The position numbers and the translations under genes are program-made. Positions 15,224-23,694 of a DNA stretch of 39,955 bases are shown one piece after another (positions within the stretch are counted from its first letter, which is position 1; each line of letters starts with the position of its first letter). The notes below the pieces were generated by a model that was not told the origin of the DNA, ran no database searches, and was given only the letters and a program-made list of their open reading frames with translations. Source of the stretch: Magnetovibrio sp. (lineage in GTDB: Bacteria; Pseudomonadota; Alphaproteobacteria; Rhodospirillales; Magnetovibrionaceae); assembly GCF_036568125.1 (NCBI RefSeq), contig NZ_DATCTF010000017.1, forward strand, positions 1 to 39,955, in the 5' to 3' direction.

Positions 15224-15519
15224 GCGTAAAAGAAGTGTTTCAAGAAGACCGCCGCCTGGTGATCTTGCGCTTGCTTGCCGAAGATCGCGCCGGTTCGCTC
15301 AACGAACGCGTATTGCAAAAGGCGCTGGCAACCTACGGCCACAACCTCAACGACACCGAGCTGCGCGAAGACTTGCAGTTTCTCGAAACGGAACTGGCGT
15401 TGTCGATCGAGAAGATCGCGGACGGCAAGTTGTGGGTCGCCGAGCTGCAACGCCGGGGCGAATTGCATTTGGAGCGCCAGGACATCATCGACGGCGTCGC
15501 CCGTCCAAGCCGCCGTTAA
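15220..15519 (+). CDS. Mu gp26-like winged-helix protein
   Basis: The 99-aa product (VFQEDRRLVILRLLAEDRAGSLNERVLQKALATYGHNLNDTELREDLQFLETELALSIEKIADGKLWVAELQRRG) is a winged-helix fold like Mu gp26, often annotated ArsR-like. It lies between gp25 and gp27 homologues, as in Mu. Likely structural or packaging-related regulator. Confidence 0.75.
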   Translation: MSVKEVFQEDRRLVILRLLAEDRAGSLNERVLQKALATYGHNLNDTELREDLQFLETELALSIEKIADGKLWVAELQRRGELHLERQDIIDGVARPSRR

Positions 15520-15531
15520 AGGGGGCTTTCA

Positions 15532-16095
15532 ATGGGTCAAAAAAGCAAGATTGAAACCGAGCTTGAAGAAGAGGATCGCAAGGCCCTCGATCAACTCATC
15601 ATGAGCGGCAAGTGGACGATCGACGAGCTTCTCGAATGGTTGGGTGAAAAAGGTTACGACACCATCAGGCGTTCATCGCTGGGTCGCCATAAGCAAAATA
15701 TCGAGAAGCTGGGCGCGAAGCTGCGAGAATCGCGCGTCGTCACAGAAGCCCTGGTCAAGGAACTCGGCCCCGACGTTGCCGAAGGCAAGCACGGACGCTT
15801 GCTGGTCGAGGTGCTGCGTAACATCGCGTTCGACCTGATGGTCAACGATGGCGATGATTTCAACGAACAAAGCGTCTTCTTTCTCGCCAAGGCGCTGAAA
15901 GACATGGCCAGCGCCAACAAGATCGATCTGGATCGCGAGCTGAAGATCCGCGAGAGCGTGGCCAAGGAAATGGTCAAGAAACTGGATGCGGCCGTTGAAG
16001 AATCCAGCGCGGAAGGTGAGCCGGGTTTATCGCCTGAGAGCATCGCCAAGCTACGCCGCGATTTCCTGGGTGTGCCGGAGAAAAAGAATGGCTGA
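15532..16095 (+). CDS. DUF3486 small terminase subunit (Mu gp27-like)
   Basis: The 187-aa product has the small-terminase HTH (WTIDELLEWLGEKGYDTIRRSSLGRHKQNIEKLGAKLRESR) followed by helical FLAKALKDMASANKIDLDRELKIRE. Family DUF3486. It recognises phage DNA and hands it to the large terminase, starting headful packaging that in Mu runs into host DNA. Overlaps the large terminase by 8 bp. Confidence 0.88.
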   Translation: MGQKSKIETELEEEDRKALDQLIMSGKWTIDELLEWLGEKGYDTIRRSSLGRHKQNIEKLGAKLRESRVVTEALVKELGPDVAEGKHGRLLVEVLRNIAFDLMVNDGDDFNEQSVFFLAKALKDMASANKIDLDRELKIRESVAKEMVKKLDAAVEESSAEGEPGLSPESIAKLRRDFLGVPEKKNG

Positions 16096-17707
16096 AGGCG
16101 TCGCCCTGCTTGAGGCTCTTCCGATCTGTGCGCCAATACCGGCAGACCTCGATCCGCTGGCGGACGGCATTTTCATGCAACACCAAAAAGACTGGGTTGC
16201 TGACAAATCTGATCTCAAGCTTTGTGAAAAGGGGCGGCGCACCGGCATCACGTTCGCCGAGGCCTTGGACTGCACGCTGATCGCGGCGGCCCAACGCTCG
16301 GCGGGCGGCGACAATGTGTTCTACATTGGCGACACCAAAGAAAAGGGTCTGGAATTCATTCGCTATTGCGCCCACTTCGCCCGCGTGGTTGGCAAGGAGC
16401 TGGGCGCCACGGTCGAAGAGTTCCTGTTCGAAGACAAACAGCCCAGCGGCGAAAGTAAATTCATCAACGCCTATCGCATTCGATTTGCGTCAGGGTATGC
16501 CATCGTCGCCCTGTCGTCTCGCCCGGCCAATATTCGCGGCCTACAGGGCGTGGTGGTGATCGACGAAGCGGCCTTTCACAAGGATGTGCAAGAGGTCATC
16601 AATGCGGCCAACGCGCTGTTGATCTGGGGCGGCAAGATCCGCGTGATCTCCACCCACAACGGTGAAGACAGCCCGTTTAAGATTTTGATCGATGACATCA
16701 AAAAGGGTGACTTCGATTACAGCCTGCACCGCTACACATTCAAGGATGCCGACGATAACGGACTTTTTGCACGCGTGTGCCTGATGCGCGGTTGGGAAAA
16801 CACCGCCGAGGCCCACGACAAATGGTACAAGAAAATACTCAAGAGCTACGGCAACGACAACGAAGCCCGCGATGAGGAACTGTTCTGCAAACCCCGGCGC
16901 GGATCTGGCGCGTACTTCAGCCGTGCGATGATCAAGCGCTGCATGGTCGCGGGCATCCCGGTGGTGCATTTCACTCGGCCCGGCGACTGGTTCATGGACG
17001 ATGGACGCCTGGGCGAGGCGCGCGATTGGTTCTTGGACACCATCAAGCCGATCATCGACAACCTGCCCACCGACAAGCGCATTGTGTTCGGCCAGGACTT
17101 TGGCCGCGATGGCGATTTGTCGGTGATCTGGGTGTTGCAGGAAGAAGCCGCCGGTCTGTGGCGCACCGCATTCATTCTGGAAATGCGCAAGATCCCGTTC
17201 GACGTTCAAGAACAGGTGTTGTTCGATCTTCTCGACGCGCTGCCGAACTGGCACCACGGCAAGCTCGATGCGCGCGGCAACGGTCAATCCCATGCGGAGA
17301 AAGCTCAGCAGCGTTATGGTTTGAGCAAGATCGAATGCGTCAAGGCGACTGTGGAATGGTACGCCAAATATTTCCCGGAATACCGCGCGGCTTATGAAGA
17401 TCGTTCGATCATCGTGCCTGATTCCGAAGACATCATCGCCGATCACCGCCTGGCCATCTTGTATCAAGGCCGCCCAAAAATGGACGACAAGCGCATCAAG
17501 GGCGCGGATGGCCTGCCGCGCCACGGCGATAGCACCGTTGCCGGGTTGTTGGCCTGGGCCGCGACCATTGAAGGATTTGAGCCCGCAGCGGGCACCACCA
17601 ACGACAACGACCCCGAAGCCTACATTCCCGAAAGCCGCCGCCAAGTGACCGGACGGTTGCTCAAGCGTGCGGTGGGGTCGATGTTTGGGAGAGGAAGCCA
17701 TGTTTGA
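16088..17707 (+). CDS. Large terminase (Mu gp28-like)
   Basis: Start at 16088. The 539-aa product has a Walker A-like EKGRRTGIT (47-55), Walker B VVVIDEAAF (155-163), coupling motif ISTHNG, and a C-terminal nuclease with FGQDFGRDGDLSV and later HGDSTVAGLLAW. The EK(S/G)RRTGIT motif is typical of Mu-like terminases. It drives DNA into proheads and cleaves it. Length and motifs are complete. Confidence 0.93.
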   Translation: MAEGVALLEALPICAPIPADLDPLADGIFMQHQKDWVADKSDLKLCEKGRRTGITFAEALDCTLIAAAQRSAGGDNVFYIGDTKEKGLEFIRYCAHFARVVGKELGATVEEFLFEDKQPSGESKFINAYRIRFASGYAIVALSSRPANIRGLQGVVVIDEAAFHKDVQEVINAANALLIWGGKIRVISTHNGEDSPFKILIDDIKKGDFDYSLHRYTFKDADDNGLFARVCLMRGWENTAEAHDKWYKKILKSYGNDNEARDEELFCKPRRGSGAYFSRAMIKRCMVAGIPVVHFTRPGDWFMDDGRLGEARDWFLDTIKPIIDNLPTDKRIVFGQDFGRDGDLSVIWVLQEEAAGLWRTAFILEMRKIPFDVQEQVLFDLLDALPNWHHGKLDARGNGQSHAEKAQQRYGLSKIECVKATVEWYAKYFPEYRAAYEDRSIIVPDSEDIIADHRLAILYQGRPKMDDKRIKGADGLPRHGDSTVAGLLAWAATIEGFEPAAGTTNDNDPEAYIPESRRQVTGRLLKRAVGSMFGRGSHV

Positions 17708-19145
17708 TAATCTGAGAGCGAAACTCTTTGGCCCCAAGGAAACCGTCATCGATCCGAATGAGGAAAAGTTCGTCGAAGCGGCGGGGGCTTTCGTGGACGC
17801 GGACGAGGATCAATGGCGGCGCTTGACCGGCGACAGCAACCGTGATTTGTCGCCGATGACGCAAACCCGCATGCAAGAGTTGGCGGTGTTTTTGTGGAAG
17901 TCCAACACACTGGCGAACCGGCTGATCGAGCTGCCGATCGCTTATATGTTGGCCGATGGTGTGTCGCTTTCGTCTTCAGACCCCACCGCGCAAGATTACC
18001 TGGATGCGTTTTGGAACGACCCCATCAACAACATGAACATCAAGCTTCCCAAGAAGGTGCGCGAATTGGCGCTGTACGGCGAGCAATGCTATCCGGTGTT
18101 TGTGAACAAATATAACGGTCATGTCCGTCTCGGTTATATCGATCCGGGACGCATCGAGACCGTGGTCACCGACCCAGACAACGCCGAACAGCCCATCGGC
18201 ATCGTCACCCATCGCAATAAAAAGGGCCTCAAAAGCCGCTTTAAAGTGATCGTCAACGGCCCTGAAACGGTGTTCACCAAGCGCACCCAGCAGATCCGCG
18301 AGACCTTCACCGATGGTGAGTGCTTTTATTTCTCCGTCAACGATCTGTCCAACGCCTCACGAGGCCATTCCGATTTGCTGGCTCAAGCCGATTATTTGGA
18401 TGGCTACGATCAGTTCCTGTTCGGCGAGTTGGAGCGCATGAACCTGCTCCGTGCATTTTTGTGGGATGTGACCATGAAGGGGGCGACCAAGGAAGAGGTC
18501 GAAGCCCGCGCCCGCGAAATCGGTGCGCCGCGCCCCGCCAGCGTCCGGGTGCACAACGACAGCGAAACGTGGAACGCCGTCACGCCGGGATTGGGGGCTG
18601 CCGACAGCAACGATAACGCACGCCTGTTTCGCAATCACGTCCTGGGCGGCGCTACCGTGCCGGAGCATTGGTACGGCGGCGGCGGCGACGTCAATCGCGC
18701 CACCGGCGAAAGCATGGCCGAGCCAACGCAAAAAGTCTTCGCCATGCGCCAAGCTTATCTCAAGTACATGCTTGAAGAGATCGCCACCTTTGTCATCTAT
18801 CGCCGCCTGGACCCCACCGGCCCGCTGCCAGATCCGACCGAATTCGATGCCGAGTTGAAGCCCGTCGCCCAGTTCCCGGAAATGACCGCCAAAGACACAA
18901 CCAAATACGCCGCCGCATTGGGCCAAGTGGTGGTGGCTTGCGCCGCCGCCATCGATCGCCACTTGATGACGGAAATGACCGCGCTTGAAATGATCTCCGC
19001 GATCGCCGTGCAGCTGGGAGTCGACATCGATCCACACGAAGAGCTGAAGGCCGCCCGCGCCGAAGCGGAGCAGCGCCGCGAAGAAGATGCCTTCACCGGA
19101 ATCGATGAGGATCTGGAAGATGATCTTCTGTCTGACGAGGCCTGA
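17700..19145 (+). CDS. Portal protein
   Basis: Start 17700 overlaps the terminase by 8 bp. The 481-aa product shows portal features: SNTLANRLIELPIAYMLADGVSLSSSD, VRELALYGEQCYPVFVN, LGYIDPGRIETVVTDPDNAEQPIGI and GGATVPEHWYGGGGDVNRATGESMAEPT followed by the long helical C-terminal stem and an acidic end. It is not clearly DUF935 and looks closer to siphovirus-type portals. Portal ring at the head vertex through which DNA enters and leaves. Confidence 0.85.
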   Translation: MFDNLRAKLFGPKETVIDPNEEKFVEAAGAFVDADEDQWRRLTGDSNRDLSPMTQTRMQELAVFLWKSNTLANRLIELPIAYMLADGVSLSSSDPTAQDYLDAFWNDPINNMNIKLPKKVRELALYGEQCYPVFVNKYNGHVRLGYIDPGRIETVVTDPDNAEQPIGIVTHRNKKGLKSRFKVIVNGPETVFTKRTQQIRETFTDGECFYFSVNDLSNASRGHSDLLAQADYLDGYDQFLFGELERMNLLRAFLWDVTMKGATKEEVEARAREIGAPRPASVRVHNDSETWNAVTPGLGAADSNDNARLFRNHVLGGATVPEHWYGGGGDVNRATGESMAEPTQKVFAMRQAYLKYMLEEIATFVIYRRLDPTGPLPDPTEFDAELKPVAQFPEMTAKDTTKYAAALGQVVVACAAAIDRHLMTEMTALEMISAIAVQLGVDIDPHEELKAARAEAEQRREEDAFTGIDEDLEDDLLSDEA

Positions 19146-19147
19146 TT

Positions 19148-20506
19148 ATGGCCGACCCGCGCGACAAAGCCTTTAGCAGTGAGCGCGCCAAGCGCCGTCG
19201 CGTCAAAACGCGGATCATCCGCGACACCCGCGCCGAGGTGGTGCGGCAGCTGAAACTGGCATCGGCGCGCATCCAGGCCCAGCTTGCCGCCCAGCCCAGC
19301 GACTTCGCCCAATGGCAATTGCCGTTGATCCAGCAATCCATCGCCCGCACGCTCAAGGACCTGGGCGAGGATATGGCGGCTACGGCTGCCGGTGCGACAA
19401 CGCAATCTTGGCAAGGGGGCATCGATCTGATCGATGCGCCGATTGCGGCGGGCGGCGTTCACATCGCCACGATGGTGCCGGAAGTCAACCCCGCCCAGTT
19501 GATGGCCATGCGCACGTTCATGACCGGCAAGATGAAGGATGTCACCACGGCGGCGGCGGATCGCATCAACACCGAATTGGGCCTGGTCGCGATCGGCGCG
19601 CAAGGCCCCGGCGACGCCATTGGAAAAATCACCCGTATTCTGGGGACCACATCGCGCGGTCGAGCCATCACCATCTTGCGCACCGAATTGGGCCGCGCCT
19701 TTTCCACCGCCACCCAGCTGCGCCAAGAACAGGCCGTCGAGGTGATGCCCGGCCTGCGCAAGCAGTGGCGCAGATCCGGCAAAACCTATTCACGGCCCAG
19801 TCACGATCTGGCCGATGGGCAGATCGTCAAGGTCGATGAGTCGTTCAAGGTCGGCGGCATATCGATCAAGCACCCGCGCCATGCCGCTGCCCCCGCTAGG
19901 CACGTCATCAATTGCGGCTGCGACAGTTTGCCCTATATGGCGGATTGGGAGGTGATGCATCCCGGCGCGAAACCTTTCAGTCCCGACGAGTTGGGCGCAT
20001 CGCTGGCCAAGCGGCGGGTCAATCAGATCCGCGCGACCGGGTTTGACACTTGGGCCAAAAATCTGGCGGCGGGCAAATTACATGCACGCGGCAACTGGGA
20101 AGCGGTCGGTGAAATGAGTTCGCGTGTTTTGCAATTTCTCAAAGTTCGCGGCCATGTGCCCGCGACCAGTGAAATCGCCATTTCCGATCGCAAGGTTCTG
20201 CATATGCAACGTGACGCCAAGAAACGGCGCGGCGCGGCGCTGTCACCGGGCACGGTGCGCGCGGTGCCGGAACACTTAGGCGCACCCCAGGCGGTGCTGT
20301 GGGATCAGCGCGCAAAGCAGCCCACATTAATTTATGTGTTCAAGGTGCGCGGCGAGCAGCGCCTGGCGAAACTGGTGGTCAAGATTTCCGATGTCGATCG
20401 GCGCGTCCGACATCATCACCACAACTGGGTGGCCACCGGGGGGTACGTGCAGCGGAGCGATCTTGTGGGCGGAAATGTTTACGAGCTGATCGAGGGGAGT
20501 TTGTGA
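19148..20506 (+). CDS. Head morphogenesis protein with C-terminal toxin-like domain
   Basis: The N-terminal part (to about residue 300) follows the SPP1 gp7/Mu gpF type: TILRTELGRAFSTATQLRQEQAVEVMPGLRKQWRRSG and HVINCGCDSLPYMADWEV (the NCxC metal motif). Residues about 320-452 form an extra domain with VRAVPEHLGAPQAVLWD, LIYVFKVRGEQRLAKLVVKI and NWVATGGYV..DL..NVYELIEG. The pattern matches the PBECR class (phage Barnase-EndoU-ColicinE5/D-RelE like nucleases) that are fused to minor head proteins in other phages. It may be a nuclease ejected with the DNA. The head role is confident, the nuclease call is an inference from pattern. Confidence 0.85.
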   Translation: MADPRDKAFSSERAKRRRVKTRIIRDTRAEVVRQLKLASARIQAQLAAQPSDFAQWQLPLIQQSIARTLKDLGEDMAATAAGATTQSWQGGIDLIDAPIAAGGVHIATMVPEVNPAQLMAMRTFMTGKMKDVTTAAADRINTELGLVAIGAQGPGDAIGKITRILGTTSRGRAITILRTELGRAFSTATQLRQEQAVEVMPGLRKQWRRSGKTYSRPSHDLADGQIVKVDESFKVGGISIKHPRHAAAPARHVINCGCDSLPYMADWEVMHPGAKPFSPDELGASLAKRRVNQIRATGFDTWAKNLAAGKLHARGNWEAVGEMSSRVLQFLKVRGHVPATSEIAISDRKVLHMQRDAKKRRGAALSPGTVRAVPEHLGAPQAVLWDQRAKQPTLIYVFKVRGEQRLAKLVVKISDVDRRVRHHHHNWVATGGYVQRSDLVGGNVYELIEGSL

Positions 20507-20728
20507 CCGCCGTGGAGGGGCGCAGGTTCCTCATCCCGTCTTTCGAAAAAGAGGCCGGTCGCCAGTCCGAAGACTGTCCACCAGGCTGAAGCCGACTTTA
20601 CAGCACGCACGGCGGTCATGAAGCGATCATAACGTACATCCCGGATAAAATCCACAACGCCCGTAAATCGCCGTAGACGCGTTTTAGGCTGTTTCAGCAC
20701 CAACCGTAGCCCTACGCCCGAACGAACC
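20507..20728. other. Gap after the head morphogenesis gene
   Basis: About 220 bp without a good plus-strand gene. A minus-strand frame (20479-20619 from ATG) encodes a potential 46-aa peptide with a hydrophobic segment (ASAWWTVFGLATGLFFERR) but it has no ribosome site and overlaps the preceding gene's end. Considered unlikely as a gene. Confidence 0.4.
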
Positions 20729-20765
20729 CTTTAGAGCCCCTTTTAATGGGCCGTTTAAAGTCTAT
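20729..20765 (+). terminator. Hairpin terminator candidate before capsid operon
   Basis: CTTTA (20729-20733) pairs with TAAAG (20756-20760), GCCC (20736-20739) with GGGC (20748-20751), around a T/A-rich loop. A short T-containing tract (TCTATTTG) follows. It would end the packaging transcript just before the new palindrome promoter. Confidence 0.5.
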
Positions 20766-20874
20766 TTGAGGGGGCGGTTCACACCGAAAATGCACTTGTG
20801 CACGGTTGCGCGTTGTGAAATCCATCGAATTGCGCTATGGGTTGAAAACGCGGACGAACCCTGTCCGGCGGCCT

Positions 20875-20921
20875 GGGCGCAACGTTGCGCCCTTATTTAC
20901 ATCCTCTCCCCTTGCAAAGAT
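20875..20921 (+). promoter_or_regulatory. Second palindrome and putative Mor-dependent capsid promoter
   Basis: GGGCGCAACGTTGCGCCC occurs a second time at 20875-20892, identical to 13401-13418. AAAGAT (20916-20921) starts 32.5 bp from the dyad centre, the same as CAAAAT at the first copy. A transcript would start near 20928, about 80 nt before the first head gene, analogous to the Mu late promoter PI upstream of the protease gene. Confidence 0.68.
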
Positions 20922-20958
20922 GCAGCACCGTGGTGATCCCCACCGCTTGAGCGTTTTT

Positions 20959-20974
20959 GTCTTCCGTTGAAGAC
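20959..20974 (+). other. Leader hairpin of capsid transcript
   Basis: GTCTTC (20959-20964) and GAAGAC (20969-20974) enclose a 4-nt loop. It lies in the predicted 5' leader of the capsid mRNA, 35 nt before the first gene, and could stabilise this abundant message. Confidence 0.45.
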
Positions 20975-21009
20975 GATCACAGCAACTGCATTCTTTATGG
21001 AGAGGTTTC

Positions 21010-21291
21010 ATGGCTGACAAAAGCCCCGCCGCACCGACTGCCAAAGATGACGTCGCCGACGCCGTCCAAGTCGAAGAACTCACCCCCGCTGAAGCGGTCA
21101 AGGCCGTCAAGGGTACGGTCCGCGTCCACAAGATCGAAAAGGGCAAAGTCGTCACCGACGACAAGGGCCGCGCGGTGGTCATCGAGCGCGCCATCACCGC
21201 CGCCGACGTTCTCAGCTGCAAGCTGGGCGACGATGGGGTGATCACCGTCGTCACCGTTGACGGCCAAAAGCTCACCAGCGCGGACGTCTGA
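21010..21291 (+). CDS. Small structural protein before protease-capsid, 93 aa
   Basis: GGAGAGG precedes the start. The product is acidic at the N-terminus and has GTVRVHKIEKGKVVTDDKGRAVVIERAITAADVLSCKLGDDGVITVVTVDGQKL, a beta-rich part. First gene of the head transcript and directly followed by the capsid gene; could be a head decoration or scaffold partner. No family recognised. Confidence 0.55.
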   Translation: MADKSPAAPTAKDDVADAVQVEELTPAEAVKAVKGTVRVHKIEKGKVVTDDKGRAVVIERAITAADVLSCKLGDDGVITVVTVDGQKLTSADV

Positions 21292-21292
21292 T

Positions 21293-23599
21293 ATGAAGAC
21301 GGTCCCCATCACCGGCATCATCGGCGACAAGGCGCTGCGCGAAGCGGCGGCGGGCAGCTATCAAGAATTGATGGATCTGCTGCAAGCCGCGTTGCGCCAA
21401 CGCCATGTCAGCGTCGGTGATGGGCCGTACCCGTATATCGAGGCCTTGTATCCCGATAACGTGGTGTTCCGTTTGAACGGCAAGTATTACCGTTCGGCGT
21501 ATGTGATCGGCGATGACAAAACCGTCGCCCTGGGAGATGCCTCCGAGGTCGAAGAAACCTTTGAACCCGCTGGCACCACCCAACCGGCTAGCCGGGGCGT
21601 GTTCATCGAAGCCGTCGGCGAAGCCAAAGAAGCCAAGTTCCGCATCCGCGTGATCCGCGCAGGGGTGTCGGGCAACGCCAACTTTTATCCCAACAAGGTG
21701 CTGCGTGAGGCGCTGTCGATGTTCGACGGCGTGCGCGTATTCGTCAAATCCGACGAAGAGCATCTGAAGGGCAAAGGCAAAGACGTGCGCAACTTGGTAG
21801 GCCGTTTGACCGATCCCGTCTTCATCGAAGGCCAGGGTGCGGACAACGGCGAGATCCAGGCCACGCTGCAGATGTTGGAGCCCGACGGCGACGTCGCCGT
21901 CAAACTGCGCGAAGCGTGGGGTCGCAACATGACGAACCTGTTCGGGTTTTCCATCGACGCCCAAGGCCCCGCCAAGTTCACCACCCACGGCGGTCGCAAA
22001 GTGCGCGCCGCACAAAAGATTTCCAAAGTTCATTCCGTAGACCTGATCGTCGAGCCTGGTGCTGGCGGCGAGGTCATCAACCTCATCGAAGCGAAGGAGA
22101 CCTCCGTCATGGATCGCGATGAGATCATCCAGTTGATCGAAGGCGCACGCCCCGATCTGCTCAAGGGCAAAGACATCACGTCGATGTCCGACGAAGACCT
22201 GACAGCCATCATGCGTGAAGCCATGGCCCCGAAGGAAAACAAAGACGACAAAGGCGACGGCAAAGCCGAAGACGGCCAACTGCGCGAAGCCAAAAACGAC
22301 GACGACCAAGTTGTCACCCGAAACGATTTGGTGATGATCGAGCGCCGTGCATATATGCGCGAAGCGGTCGATAATTCCAACCTTCCGCCCAAGGCCAAGG
22401 CAAAACTCAAAGGCCAGTTTGCCGATCGGGACCGTTTCACTGAAGCCCAGGTCAATCAAGCCATCACCGACGAAACCGATTACCTCGCCAGCTTCACCGA
22501 AAGCGGTGCGGTTCGGGGCCTAGGCGACACCAGCCGCATCGAAATGGGTGAAACGCGCTTCGAAAAAGTTGGCATGATGCTCGATGCGTTCTTCGACAAG
22601 GAACACAAAGATCATCGCCATGCCCGTTCGTTCAAAGAGTGCTACGTCGACATCACCGGCGACAAGAACATCACCGGTCAGTTGCGAAACTGCGATGAAG
22701 CGCGCTTGCGTGAATCCTTGAACACCGCTTCCTTCGACGCGGTCCTGGGGGATTCGATCACCCGGCGTATGATCGCCGATTACAACATGCCAGGCATCTA
22801 CGATATCTGGCGTCCGCTGGTCGATGTGGTCAACGTCAATGACTTCCGCGCCCAGGACCGCACCCGTTGGGGCGGCTATGGTGATCTTCCGGCTGTTGCA
22901 GAAGGTGACCCCTACGTCGCGTTGAGTTCGCCGACCGATGAAAAGGTCAGCTACTCGGTCTCCAAACGTGGTGGCACCGAAGACGTCACCTTGGAAACGA
23001 TCAAGAATGATGACAGCGGCGTTATTCGTCGCATCCCGACCAAGTTGTCTGGCGGTGCCAAGCGCACACTCGGCAAGTTCGTGATGGATTTCCTGCGCGT
23101 CCCGCCGACCATGAGCTATGACGCCGTGGCTTTATTCCATGCCAGTCACGGTAACCTCAGCGCGACAGCCTTGTCCGCTGCTGCATTTGCCGCTGCACGT
23201 CTGTTGCACGGCAAACAGACGGAACTGGACTCGGGTGAATTGATGGGCATTCCGATCAAATATCTGATTGTTCCCGCCGACCTGGAAGAAACCGCCACGG
23301 ATCTGTTCAAGAAAAACACCAACATTGATGAAACGTTTGTGCAGACACTCAAGCCGACCATCATCCCGGTGTGGTATTGGACCGACGCTACCGACTGGGT
23401 GACCATGGCCGACCCGGCGGATATTCCGACCCTTGAGTTGGGCTTCCTTGATGGCCAAGAAGAACCGGAACTGTTCGTCCAGGACACTCCGAACTCCGGC
23501 TCCATGTTCAGCCACGACAAGCTGACCTACAAGATCCGCCACATCTACGGCGGCGCGGCGCTCGACCATCGCGGCGTTCACAAGGCCGTGGTCGCTTAA
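21293..23599 (+). CDS. Prohead protease-scaffold-major capsid fusion
   Basis: Start at 21293; 768 aa. Residues about 112-265 form a herpesvirus-assemblin-like protease: RIRVIRAGVSGNANFYP, DEEHLKGKGKDVRNLVGRL with catalytic His near 157, FGFSIDAQG with Ser at about 220, and KVHSVDLIVEPGAGG. A charged linker (PKENKDDKGDGKAEDGQLREAK, about 325-350) is the scaffold. From about 375 the major capsid protein follows (MYDIWRPL-type region GIYDIWRPLVDVVNVNDFRAQDR, AVALFHASHGN, SGELMGIPIKYLIVP). In Mu protease (I) and capsid (T) are separate genes. Here one polypeptide may self-cleave to release capsid. The capsid part is gpT-like by its AALFHASHGN motif. Confidence 0.88.
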   Translation: MKTVPITGIIGDKALREAAAGSYQELMDLLQAALRQRHVSVGDGPYPYIEALYPDNVVFRLNGKYYRSAYVIGDDKTVALGDASEVEETFEPAGTTQPASRGVFIEAVGEAKEAKFRIRVIRAGVSGNANFYPNKVLREALSMFDGVRVFVKSDEEHLKGKGKDVRNLVGRLTDPVFIEGQGADNGEIQATLQMLEPDGDVAVKLREAWGRNMTNLFGFSIDAQGPAKFTTHGGRKVRAAQKISKVHSVDLIVEPGAGGEVINLIEAKETSVMDRDEIIQLIEGARPDLLKGKDITSMSDEDLTAIMREAMAPKENKDDKGDGKAEDGQLREAKNDDDQVVTRNDLVMIERRAYMREAVDNSNLPPKAKAKLKGQFADRDRFTEAQVNQAITDETDYLASFTESGAVRGLGDTSRIEMGETRFEKVGMMLDAFFDKEHKDHRHARSFKECYVDITGDKNITGQLRNCDEARLRESLNTASFDAVLGDSITRRMIADYNMPGIYDIWRPLVDVVNVNDFRAQDRTRWGGYGDLPAVAEGDPYVALSSPTDEKVSYSVSKRGGTEDVTLETIKNDDSGVIRRIPTKLSGGAKRTLGKFVMDFLRVPPTMSYDAVALFHASHGNLSATALSAAAFAAARLLHGKQTELDSGELMGIPIKYLIVPADLEETATDLFKKNTNIDETFVQTLKPTIIPVWYWTDATDWVTMADPADIPTLELGFLDGQEEPELFVQDTPNSGSMFSHDKLTYKIRHIYGGAALDHRGVHKAVVA

Positions 23600-23645
23600 C
23601 CCAGGCCAGCCATACCTGAAGGCTCCGTACTTTGAGCCAAAAGCA

Positions 23646-23676
23646 TGGGGAGGCGCGATGCGGCGCGGCCTCCCCA
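23646..23676 (+). terminator. Hairpin after capsid gene (attenuator)
   Basis: TGGGGAGGC (23646-23654) pairs with GCCTCCCCA (23668-23676). It is about 47 bp after the capsid stop and no T-run follows. It may lower expression of downstream genes relative to capsid or protect the capsid mRNA 3' end. Confidence 0.5.
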
Positions 23677-23694
23677 CCCTCTAGGAGAATTCAA

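Noticed and set aside
16541-17749. Long minus-strand frame of 402 aa
   Set aside because: Lies entirely opposite the terminase gene; GC-rich antisense shadow with no recognisable motif.
20479-20703. Minus-strand frame of 74 aa (or 46 aa from ATG 20619) with a hydrophobic segment
   Set aside because: TTG start or ATG without ribosome site, overlaps the end of the head morphogenesis gene, no family. Kept only as a note.
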